From contig LSRX01000361.1 of NCBI GenBank assembly GCA_001939145.1, positions 96,799 to 160,798 of the forward strand: a stretch of 64,000 bases of DNA, read 5' to 3'. Source of the stretch: Symbiodinium microadriaticum (taxonomy: Eukaryota; Sar; Dinophyceae; Suessiales; Symbiodiniaceae). This document shows, piece by piece, positions 13,301-25,300 of the stretch (its first letter is position 1; the number at the start of each line of letters is the position of its first letter). A program made the translations under genes and the position numbers. The notes below the pieces were generated by a model. The model did not search any database and was not told where the DNA came from. It worked only from the letters and a program-made list of their open reading frames with translations.

Positions 13301-16300
13301 TGCGGGTGCTCCGGACATCCCCGGACTACAGCAACTACCTCAAGAGTCGTTCCTGGATGCTTCGCCGCGCACTCCGAACTGTTGGAGATGACGGCGTTGT
13401 GATCAATCGTGGGCGGGAGATCGCATATGGCCACGTGATGCTCCGGCATCATCCATCAAGCACAAGCCGGTGAGCATTCCGCGACATCCCGGACACCAGG
13501 ACGTTGCGGCATACTTTCCACATGGAGAGACACATGCAACCAATCTCCTGGAGGGCCAATTGTCGTTGTTCTCACACGTCAAGGCCTGCGAAGACATTAT
13601 GACATATTCACATGTATGGGCAGACCTGTATCTGTACATGTAAATATGAGTGTGCAGATGCGTGTATTCATAGTGGAACGGGCGGACGGACAGAGATCTA
13701 AATGGACTAGACAGACATATTTCTCGACAGCCAGACAGCCAGATAGACAGGTAGACACGGGGACGGAGATAGGTCGACGTATCTGGCTGGCTAGGTAGGT
13801 CGGCTCTTAGGTATGCACGCGCACACACACACACACACACACACGCACGAACGCACAGGTTGCAGAGGCTAGTGCCTTTGTCTCACAGGTTTAGACCCAG
13901 GCAAATTCAGGTTTACGAAAGGCGCGGACCTTGGGGTACCCAAATATACACACGAATATAAACAGACGCTTCGGTAAGCATTTGAACTGATTTTGATAAG
14001 TTTGTCTGATGCCCATGCAGACCGTTTAGGCGGGTAGACAGGTACGCAGATCACTTGTTGATGCAGTGCTAGTGGGGCTTCCGAGAAAGGGTTTAAGCTT
14101 CACTGTCGCGACGTCGAAGGGCGGTTTGAAAAGGATGCAGAGGTTTTTTGGGATATCACCTTAAACCTCCTCAAACCTCGCGCCATTCTGAGGCACTCTC
14201 CACCAACCAAGCAGCGAAATCTTCGCGCTGGTTGACAACGTTCTCTGTAATGGCCTTGGCAACTGTTCGGGACTTTTTTGGGGTTACGAAACCGTGCAGT
14301 TCCGCGTCAGATGTAGATTGTGGCATACGAGGTGCAGGCTTCTGCAAAATCTCTCCATGCGAGGGTCGGGTCGACCGTTTGGGACTTTAACCTTCGGGCC
14401 CCTTACGAATCATTCTGCAAGCCCTTTGCCGCAATGTCAGCCAAATAAGTGGTTAGTTGAAACACTGTCTTTGCTTGTGGGCGAAAACTAGGAATAAGAC
14501 TTGAAGGTCCTCCACTTCTTTCAACCAGGGCTACGGGTGGGAGATATATTCAAGATGACCGACATGCTTCCCAGAAAATGTCAAGCAAACCGCTATATTG
14601 GGCACCAAGACACAATCTGGGAGCCTGGACCCAAAAGCCCAAAGGTTGAAAGCCCAATACACAGTAATTAAGTGAAACATATGCCTCGAGAGCTATCCAT
14701 CTCCTATGATGACGATGATGATGTAGGCGTCCTCCTTGAACCAAGTACATTGGGCTATCAGGGATCTTGTTCCCCAATTCCGCAGCTCAGGGTTGATGCC
14801 TGAAGACAAAATCATAATCTGAAACCCAACAACCATACACCCAAAATCTCAAAAATCCCAAATGCAAATAGATCCTACCCCTAAACCCTAAACTTCAAAC
14901 TACCAAAACCAAGATAAGTCCTTCTCCCCCCACATTCCGAATCGTAAATGCAAGCCCCAAGCTCCCACATCCCGATACCTACACCCAGAAACTTCCAGAA
15001 GTGTTAGGGTTTTGAGTTTAGGGTTTGGGGTATACCACCAACCTAGCAGAACCTACTATGGAAACTGGAAATGTTTCAACTCTGCTTTTTAAAGTTCTGC
15101 GAATATTTGTTGTATAATGTACGCAAAGGCCCCCAGTTTTGTAAGGTTCCTATCAATTTCAGAACGGTTGCAGCATGGGATCCTACAACAAGGTAGGTTC
15201 CACGAGCTTTGTGCACGCCCCCGTGTTCACAACGCCTTAACCTAAGACCCAACACCTTGAACTAAAAACCCCAAACCCACCCCAAACGCCCAAAGCCGCA
15301 AGACCCTCATCCCTAAACAATTAAACTCGAAAGCCCAGAAGCCCCAAACCCGAACCCTTAAGCCTTCAAAACCCCACAAATCCCATAGAACCCTAAAGCC
15401 CTAAAGCCTCCCCACCCCACATCCCCCCCCAAAAAAAAACCAAACCACCAAAGACGGCCCCAAGGTCTCTGCGGCGGCCACTCCCTGTGGGCCGGTGATC
15501 GCACAGAGATGGTAAATTACTTCACGAAGGTGGGGTTTAGGGTTGAGTGCCAAGGGTTTAAGGCTTAGGGTTTTGCCTTCGGGCGTAGCGTTTAGGTTTA
15601 GAGTCCAGCAAGAGTTTGATTCGGCAGGGAAAATTCAGGGTTGTGTGGGTGAGGGTCTCGAGTCTACGGTTGGTGGTTTACATTTCAGGGTTTTGTCGGG
15701 TTTCGGGCTTGTGAAGCTCGGTTTACGAGCCTAGAGTGCCCAAATTTCCTGGGTTTCTATTTGAAACCCTTGTGCCCTGCACCCCACGCCTTCAATATTG
15801 AAATCTGACAAACCCCAGACCCTAAACGCGCAATTCAGATGTGAATCTCACCCTTACTGGAACTGTAAGCCTGAGTATACACACAAGCCCCAACCCTCAA
15901 ATTCTAAAGCCTCTCCTTAGACACGAATGCCCAAACCCCTAAACCCTCAACTCTGAAACCTGAACCCGATGATGAGACCTGCTCCAGGTTGGCTATCCCT
16001 GTCCGGTTGGTTTTAACCCGGCGGATTTCGTCATCTTCCTGATGCAGACGGACACACGGTACTGCTTTACTAGTCTACCATTATCCCCAGGTTAAACCCG
16101 AAACTATACATTCACAAGGATTCACGAGGAGCCCTATATACAAGACAGTCACCAAAATCCCCAACATGAGCCCTACTGTAGGCATTTCGGGTCCTGTCCG
16201 GAAAGCTGCATCGAGCTCAGCAGCGAACCATTGAAGTCAGGGTACGCTTGTCTGACATCCCCGCGCTGGGTATCAACCTTAACAAACGAAGGATCGGCTG

Positions 16301-19300
16301 AACGTCTTGAAGAATTGAAGAAGTTTTTCTATGGCTTTTCATTCTTCGAAACAGCCACGGCAGTGGATGGACGGCACCTGGAGGATTTGCGACGGCCAGT
16401 ACTGCAAAAGATCCGGCTCCGTGATCTGACTCACTTGGACCGACAATGGCACTCGATGCAAGGGCTACATCAAGCTGAGTCCATCCTTGCAGACATTTGC
16501 AAACACGAACTTCGTCTCGCGATGGTCCTTGCGGATGCTCTCAATCGCATATCAAAGCTCTGAAGCAGGCAGTGCCGTGGTTTTCGCGAAGCTTTCCCAC
16601 AATTACTGCAGGATGACGTCGCCATTCCTACAGAGGAAGACAGGAAGAACGTGAACAGAATCCTGGATAGTTTTGAAAAGCGGCCGATGGGATGGAAACT
16701 TCTCATGCTGGGCGGCGAGGAGAGGGTCTTTCAGCATTATCAGCATTAGATAATCCGAGATGTCGCCCTGGCATGTTGGTTGGTGGACACCCTGTCAACC
16801 AAGCGCTAAGTCTCGGATGGAGCAATTGCAAAGGTGCAGAAGTTCTTCCATGTTGTTTGTCTCGTTTTTGCCACCCATCCTTCGTGGTGTGGAAAAGTTT
16901 CGGCTTTGATCTGCCGACGAGCCAGGACACAGCCCTGACTTGTCCGACTTGTGCTGGGAGACTGCCCCGGTGTCTCAAGTCTGGCAGTTTCTGAGGGCAC
17001 GCGATCGCCAGGCCTGACAACAAGTTGATTCTGGAGCTTACTGCTGCCTCCGCTGGTGGCTTTTTCGCCTTTTGGGGTCCCGGTGACACTGCAGGATCGT
17101 CGAACGGAATCTCTCGTGACCCCTCGCATCTGTGAGCACAGTTAGTGGGCCGCTTTGGCATCCTGAAAAATTACAGGCACGACCGGCTTCGCAGTCCCCC
17201 GCTTGGAAAACAAAGAGTCCTCTGCAGCGTCACATGTTTGATACCGAGCAATTTCTCTCTCTTACGCGGTTGCCTTGGGCCTAGTTGTTTGGCATATTCC
17301 ATGTGACGAGTCGCAGGACCAGGAGGTGCCTGCAGATAAGCTGGACGTGGATAAGGAGCGCGACAAGGCTTCTGTTGTTGTCGGATTAAGGCTTGTCCGC
17401 GGATGCGGACTTAGCACCGCGGCCAATGGCTTTCCGAACCACGTGAAGAGCACTTCCCGCACCGTGCAGACCACACGAACTGTTGCAAATGTTTCAGAGC
17501 CACAGTCTTGCTAGCACATCCAGTGTGCAATCCGAAAACAATGCGTTCTAATTGCATGTCTCATGAACGATCCAAAAGCAGTCGACAGCTTTCATTCTAG
17601 AGCTAGGCATGGAGATAATGCCCTTGGGTACATCGACGCTCAGGCTCGTGATTGTTCCGGGGTTGCTTAGTGCTTAGCGCCAGGACTGATAGGACCTTGT
17701 AATGATTGCTGGTTTCCGATTGTGTGACCACACAACAAAGCCCGCCGACCGCGCACCCTAGCTACAGGATTAATTTTCATGCTCCGCTCTGACTCGGAAA
17801 TGTTCCGCGGCATGAAGCACATCCCGAGTGCACAGGCTCACGAGTTTCGCCGCACCAAGGAAAAGCAGGGATTGCTGCGGGGGTTGCTGCACTTGATGAT
17901 TGGGAGGGTAATCCCGAACGTATCTACGACGAGACGCTCAAGGTGAGACAAGAGACGCTCTAACCCTGTTGCACGACGACCAAATCCTAATTTCCGCATC
18001 CTGGTGGGTGGAAAACGAAATTCGGCTTATAACTGCCGCTCCGCCCGCCTGAAAAAAAGGGTTTACAATGGGGATCTGAATATCAAGGCCACTAATGAGA
18101 AGGGGGCTTAATCAATTAAATCAGCAGTTTACATTAGGCTATTGAGTTGGCACTTAACCCATTCTTGCTGTCTTTCTGCACGAAGCGATGTTGATTTTCA
18201 GTTGGCTGGTAGGCCGTTGTGGGCATGTATAATGTATGGGTTGTTCACGACGTAGGTGAAGTATGACATCCCCAAAATCACCATGAAGACCGCCGCTAGC
18301 TCGCCAATTCTGCGGGAATACGGCTGTTGGGTTGAAAACGGGCGAGGCTTCAGGATTTAGGGTTCAGGGATTCATGTCAGGGTTGAAACGGTTTGCGCTT
18401 GAAGGAGGGTTTGGGCTTGAAGGACCCATTAAAATTGTATTTCACGGTGTTATTGATCGAAGGGAAACCTTCGCGCTATGCGAACGAAACTGGTGTGGGG
18501 GCAACCTCGATTTTCTGAGAAATCGTGGCGTAACTTTGTTGTTTGATGAGCTTCGCTTCTTTCTTCGTGGTTGTTGCACGTCAGGTTGGGTTTGTGAAGC
18601 TTGAAGATTTGGGGGTTTTGTGGAAGTATGCAAATGTGCACACCCCAAAAAAACCGGCAGAAACTTACCGCAACTCACAACTTCACCAAATCATCAACTT
18701 CAGAGCATTTCATCGTAGAATAAGGGTCTTCATTGTCTTCATAATTACTAAAGACATGATTGTAACTATGCACAATACACAGAAAGGAACGTTATACCTT
18801 CAAAACCACCCACCAAGGCCTTGATCTTAGTCCCAAGCCGAAAACCCGACCCCCAAAGCTTGCGCCAAATTTGGGGTTTGGGTTGTTTATGGTTAAACCC
18901 TAAACCCTAAACCTTCAACCCTTTGGGGATACGGCCTTGGGTCATCCTAAAGCCTTGAGCCCCCTCAGCCCACTGAGAAGCGAGGAGCCCAAGTCGAAAA
19001 CGGACGCCTTGGTCCGCAACTGGGCCCAGGAATCAATGGAGGCCGGTGGGGTGGTTTAGGGTTTAAGGTTTAGGGTGTGGCTTGGGTTTAGGAGTTTCGG
19101 GACCTAGTCAGTAGTTGGTACGTCAGGTTATGAGAACGACAAACTCTAACAGGGTCAGGAGAATCTCGAGTAGTCCCGGATCCTGTGAGTGGAACATTGG
19201 GTGCCTGAGTTTCGGGCTTTCAAGCGTAAATTTTGGGGTCTTCGGCTTTAAAGGATGAGGTGCTCAGGCCTTGAGGAGGTTGCGTTTCAGGTATATAGGG

Positions 19301-22300
19301 TTCAGGCCTGTGGGTTTGGAAGTTCGGGTTTTGCGGTTTCAGGTTTTGAGCGCAGAGGATATAGGGTTCCGGCTTGGACGTAGGTTGGCAGGTCAAGGTT
19401 CTCATGGCTGGAGGCTGCCCCACACCCCAAGACTAGAGCCCTTAATCGTCAAACCCAAAACCCCAAAACCCTGAAACCCAAAGCCTTGCTCCCAAGACCT
19501 CTCAACTTCAAGCCCTGAACCCAGAAACCGTGTGAACACATTTCACAAGAGGCTTGGAGCCTGGGTTCTGGCTTTCAGACCCTGGAGAGTTAGCGGTATC
19601 ACTTTGGGTTTGAGCTTCATTCTGGCAACCTCAGATGCGAAAACATCGACCCCTGAACCGCAAGACGTCCCCTTGCTCTCGTAGCCCTAAGCATGTTTCC
19701 AGAGCCCCGTCAGTCCCAAGCCCGAAACAAGCAATCCTCATCCGAGCGTCGATGACAGAGTTTTTGGGCATCAGGCCGTTCTCCAGCGGAGTAGCACATC
19801 GGGCCTCTCCGCAGGCCTCCTCGCAGCAGAGTGCCAGGGTAAAGCTTTCAGGCTTCAGAAAACCAGGGAATATGCCAAGTCAGGGAATGACTTAGGCTTG
19901 GTGCTGGTGGTTTCGGGGGTCCGCGAGTTGTTTCGCGAGGTCTTGCGAGGCCTGTGGTTCTCAACCCAGTTTTTACCGTCAGCGCACCGGGAAACATGTT
20001 CCTGACGAGAACAGGGCACGGATCATTGACGCTCAAAGCTCAAGCGGTTTTCCAGGTGACTTTTTTCCTAAACCCTGCACCACCGTCGACCCAACATCCT
20101 CAAGCCCAAAAGCAATAAATCAGCCTGGATCCCGGAACCAGAAACTAAGGCTTTGAACCCTGAATGTGCTTCTCCCCGGAACATTCAACCCTAAGCGCTA
20201 AACATATTTGAGCACTCTAAGCCGACCTGCACTGCAAAGTTCGAAAGAGGATGGGGTAGGCTTCGGGCTTCGAGTGGAGGCCTACACCCTTCAACCCTAC
20301 ACCCCTGAACCTGAGACAAAAAAAACCTACACCCTCAGACGCTAAACCTGTAAAGCCTAGAGACAGCATCCTGCACCCTAAACCCTGAAACCCGGAAACC
20401 TTAAACCATAAAGCCCAAACCCAAGCCCAAGCCCCTACAGCTCCTAAAGACCTTATAAAGCTCACCAAAACCCCTAAACCCCTAATGGCCCTACTGGCCC
20501 CCGAAAACGCCCACCAAAAGCCACCAAAAGCCACCAAAAGAGCCCCAANNNNNNNNNNNNNNNNNNNNNNNNNNNNNNNNNNNNNNNNNNNNNNNNNNNN
20601 NNNNNNNNNNNNNNNNNNNNNNNNNNNNNNNNNNNNNNNNNNNNNNAGGAGACTGGGAGGGGGTTTAGGGATGGGGGGGAGGGGTTTTGGGGCTTTAGAG
20701 GGTTTTTAGGGGTGTAGTAAGGGTTTTTGGGGTTTAGGGTTTAGCGGGTTTAGGGTTTAGGGTTCGGGGGTTTAGGGATGTTTAGGGGGTTTAAGGCTCG
20801 GGCTTGGGGTTTGGGGTTCGGGGGTTTAGGGTTTAGGGGCTTCAGGGGCTTACAGGCTTGGTAGAAGTTAAGGGTTTAGCATGCAATACGGGGTTTTGAG
20901 GGCTGAGGAGGCGGCTTACGGGGTTGAGGGTGCAGGATATGGGCGGTTTAGCGTTCAGGGCTTAGAGGTTTAGGGTTTAGAGGTTAAGAGGTTTAGGTTG
21001 TTGAGGTTTAAAGGGGTTCGGGGTTTAGGGTTTGGGGTTGTTGGTTTTGTGAGTGTCAGGTTGCAAACCTCAAAGGGTTCAGGAAGGGCTTTCGGCCTCA
21101 GGGTTTAAGGCTTAAGAGCTTCAAGCCCTAGAGTTTGGGAGTTTGGGTTTCGGGCTTAGGGTGTTTTGGGTTTTGAGCTTGCAACCTGAACCATGAACTA
21201 GCAAACCTTGATCGTGCCGAGTCCAGGCAGCAGGCAGAATGTTTTTTAACGAGCTGCCAAGGCCCTGTATGACTGCTGCTTTCTCCCCAAAATCAACGTG
21301 CGGGGCCGTAAACCCTACGCCCAGCACCCAAGTGCCATCATGGAAGCTTCCTCTCGTTTGCTCAAAGCTCAGAGTCCAGAGCTCCCCTGACCGCACATTG
21401 CCACAGCTCTGCGTTGTTTCACCCTGAGTCCCTGAACACCCCAACCTGGTACTTTTTTTTAAGCGTGACCCTAAGAGGCTAAGCCCGAATGCTAAACGTT
21501 GAGACGTGAAGAGAGCTTCAGGACGCCGAAGGGGCGGGGGGCGAAGAACGCCCCGCACCCCTCCTTTGATACAGCAGCGACCCAAGCTTGGATTACGGGA
21601 CTTTGGGGTTCGGGTAGCCTTCGTGCTTAAGAGGTTTAGGACTTTGGGTTCGGGGATTAGGATGATTAGGATTCAGGATTTCAGGGCCTGGGCCTTGGTG
21701 CTTAGGACTTAGGAAGTTGGGTTTGGGGTTTCCAGGTTTCTCGTTTGAAGGAGGAAGTAGTATGGCACTCTAGCTGCAGGATTTCCGAAGTTGGGATCGG
21801 GACGCTTGCAGAATCTGATTGAGAAGCCCGGGTTGTGAATCCGGAAAGTGATAGGCTAGGGCGGCCTCGGTACACCTGGAGCCCTACAGCCACAAAGCCC
21901 CTCCCCTCGACTCCGGAATCCTCAAGCCTACATCTGAACTTCCGCAAGCCCGTCTTCGCCGAAGCCTAAGCCCCAAACCTGAGGTTCTTAAGGCAGTGGG
22001 TTGAAGCCTTGAGCGCGAAGCAATAATCTTAAGGCGGTCGGGAAAAAGGCTCGGGTCAAGGGTTTGGGGGTGCAGGGGTTTGGGGTTTGGGGCTTTAGGG
22101 TTTAGGATCTAGGGGCTTCGATCAACAAGCCATGTCTCCGAAATCTAGCTGAGCGGCAAAACTTTGGTAAGGGATGGATCGGTGCCGTGAGGCTTGGTGA
22201 TTAAGACTCCGGGGTGAGGATTTAGGGTGTTTACCTGCCCGACACCTTGCCGACACCCATGTCCAAATCAAAGCCCTCAACCCGAAATCCTAAACTCCTA

Positions 22301-25300
22301 AACCCCAAACCCCCAAACCCTAAAGCAGAGAAAGAACAAGCGCTGTTTCAAAACGACACTCCCCGAACTCCAAAAGCCCGCCAACACCCAAAGAACACTG
22401 ACCCTAACCCTAGCCCTATACCTTGAGCTGCTACACTGTTCCAAACAAAGCCAGGTCCGCAAGAGCTTCGGAAAGCAGCTGCGCCAGCTGGCCAAGCGCG
22501 AATTCCGCGCGGTGGTCCGAGACCGAACGACGCTGACGGTGAGGCCGGCTCTGGGTTGTGGTTCAGGGCTTAGGATACAGCTTTGGGTTTGAGGGTTTAG
22601 GGCTGTTGGGCTTCAAGGTTGGGGGCGAAGGGGTTTCGGGATTTAGTGCTTTTGTTGAGGTTTAGGCCACCCTGCACAAGAACACCCTTGTCGCCTGTTT
22701 GACCCTTTCTTCCGCCCATGCTCCGCATAACCAACCTATTCGCCCACGCCGTCCTTTCAACCAGACCAAGTCAAAACGTCTAGTAGAATCAGCCTGCGAG
22801 AGAAGCACTGAACATCGATGCAGCGCAGGCCTTCAATAGCTTTAACCACTTCGCAGACCTGAGCATCGCAATCCTCACCCCCGAACGAATCCCTAAATTC
22901 TCCAAATCCCAACACCCAAAACACTTACTACACACCCGGCAATTTCATAGCATCCGAAAGCCCACCAAAAGGATGCCTTGAATTCCCTAACACCTCTCCT
23001 CACCCAAAATCCCTAAACTCTCCGAAGCAGGTTTTGCCTTTCCGTGGTGCTGACCTTCCTCTTCGGTCTCGTCTTCCAAGGTGTCGGTGGGGACCTCGGT
23101 TTTATGAGGTCTTTTCAGAGTATCGGGTGTAGGGTTTAAGAGCATTTTGGGTTTTATGAGGGCTTTATCAGGTTAAGGGTTTAGGCAAGGGGGCTTTATG
23201 AGGGCTATATGAGGTTTTATCATAGATCTGGAAGGGTTTTGCCTACGGCTTGAGGTTCATGATACAGTCCCTCATTGTGCGAAATTGCCACGTGCTCGGA
23301 ATGAGTGGTAAACTGTCCGGCTCGGGTGTTTGGGTTTAGGTGTTTTTAGGGCTTGTAGATTTTCTATCCTGTGCTTTAGGACTTAGGGTTCGCAGGTTTG
23401 GTGCCACTCGTAGGGTTTCGGGTTCGTGTATCTGTTCTGTCCTGAAGCCTCTTATTTTCGGTGCTTTTGCATGGGTTTCCAATGCGTTTCAGGAGTTTGA
23501 TTCTCTTGTTTGCGGCTGTAGAGAAGTCGTAAAGTCGTCATGTGCTGTTGCCGGCTTTACGCAAGGGTTTCTTCGGGTCTTTGGGTCCATTCTCTGTGTC
23601 TGAACAGGGCCCTATGGTATGTCTCATGACTGGGTCCAGACAGATCAGTACCACATTAGGGGGCTTACATTTCGGGCTGAGAGTTCAGGGGTCAGGGTCC
23701 AGGGTAGGGTTCCCCGTCAAGGGTCCTTTGGATTTGGCCTCGGGCTACACCATGGCGCCGACAACTCTCCGTGCACACGGGTGAGGGAGCTCCGGCAGCA
23801 GCAGGCGGTGTGGCCGAGCATTACCACATGTTCTAAGCCCTAAACCCTACAAACCCTACAAACCCTAAACCCTAGAAGCCCTGTTCCGCGTGCTTGTGGA
23901 TTTGAGTGCCGGGTTGATTCCCGAGCCGTGGTCGAAGGTTTAGAGCTGATGTGAAGTCGCTTTTGCCAGAAGCTGAGGATCTCCCGAAGCCCTAAGTCTT
24001 GAAATACCTAAACCCTGAACCCTTAACCTAGACCCCTAAGCCCCTAAACCCTAAACCCTAAGTCTTGAATTATGTATTAGGTCCTAGACTCCTAGAGCCA
24101 TACAACTAGGTCTTCAAGCCGCGAAGTGGGTTTCCAGGCTGTCTGCTTCAGGGCCAGTTTCGGGCTGGGCTCGGGGCTTCTGGAAGCCTCTGCCCTAAGC
24201 CACAGAATCCGAACCCAAACCCGTTCTCGGGTTACTTGCATCGTGGATCCACCATGGGTGGGCCCACAAAGCTTCGTGTCCGTGTCTTCTTACGGGTCCT
24301 TGCAATAAGCATCCGACATTTTAGGTTCTGTATTGCTGGCTTCTTCTCCTACTGTACTTGCTCCTAGAAGTTCGACAGCACAGAGATCCTCGATTGCGGG
24401 TCCTTATGAGTCTGAGTTAATGAGGCCGAACCATCCTGGAAGCTGATCAGGCTCTTTGCCTTTCTGGGTTTAGCGTTCCGTTGGGGTTCTAGAACCGTAG
24501 GAATCTGGGTACTCGTAAGCAACCCGGGTCCTAGCACCTTGAAGTGATAGGATCCATACAAGGAGTCCTGATACAGCCCCAGGTTTTCTTCATCAGGTTC
24601 CTACATTGGGGTTCCACTGTCTCCACGGTTTAGGGTCCAGGGTATGCGAGTCTAGGGTTTAGAGCCCCGTTCGGAGCCTGCCCTAAACTCTTGTGTTGCG
24701 GTAAAGTACGGATTTCTGCTTCGAGCTGCGGCAGGGCCTGGGATCGCAGGCTTGGGGTTCAGAGTCATGGGATTTTAGGTGGCTTGGGGTTTCGGGTTTA
24801 GCGGGGCTTTGGGGTTTGCTCCCAGTTTGGGCATGTCAGATCTCCATGTCCTGGAGTCCTGGAGCCGTTCACTCTGTGGTTTAAGCTTCATTCATGCACC
24901 AAAGCCCCCAAACATAGGGATGACCTATAATAACCCCAAGCCCTGGAGCCTTAGACGGTAAAGCCTGCAAGTGCCGCAGCACCCAAAACGAGAACCCTAA
25001 ACACACCAGACCACCCTAAAGACCCTACACTCCTACACATCCAAAAATCCCAAGGACCTCAAAAATCCAAACACACTGAACCCTGAGCCATCAATGAATG
25101 ACGATTGGAACAGGGATCTGCATGTCAAGGCCGTCGGAGAAGAGGAGTAATTAGCCAGGGCGTTGGCACCATCCATATTTATCGCTTCTTTAAACCTAAA
25201 GCCCGAATGCCTGGTCAGTCCATCTTCGATCAGATGTGGACGGGTCTGACCTACGACGAGGCAACGGGTCTTCCACTACTCTGGTCTTGGAGGATTTGAT

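Larger units (their letters stand above)
9871..14192 (+). other. ABCG intron 10 (4.3 kb), repeat-rich
   Basis: The largest intron in the model holds the (GACAGAGA)n tract, three copies of a hairpin-bearing repeat, a 60-bp duplication and (CA)n tracts, and almost none of the TTTAGGG words common elsewhere. Open frames of 60-180 codons (11718-12182, 12565-12942, 13062-13391 on +; 12070-12621 and 12999-13283 on -) show no family I recognise. This block could be an inserted mobile element. Confidence 0.5.
19839..22454 (+). other. ABCG intron with telomere-like repeats and an assembly gap
   Basis: The intron holds CCCTAAA-rich DNA left of a 98-base N run and TTTAGGG-rich DNA right of it. The open frame at 21121-21585 (-) is built of repeat-rich sequence and shows no family. 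Confidence 0.55.
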
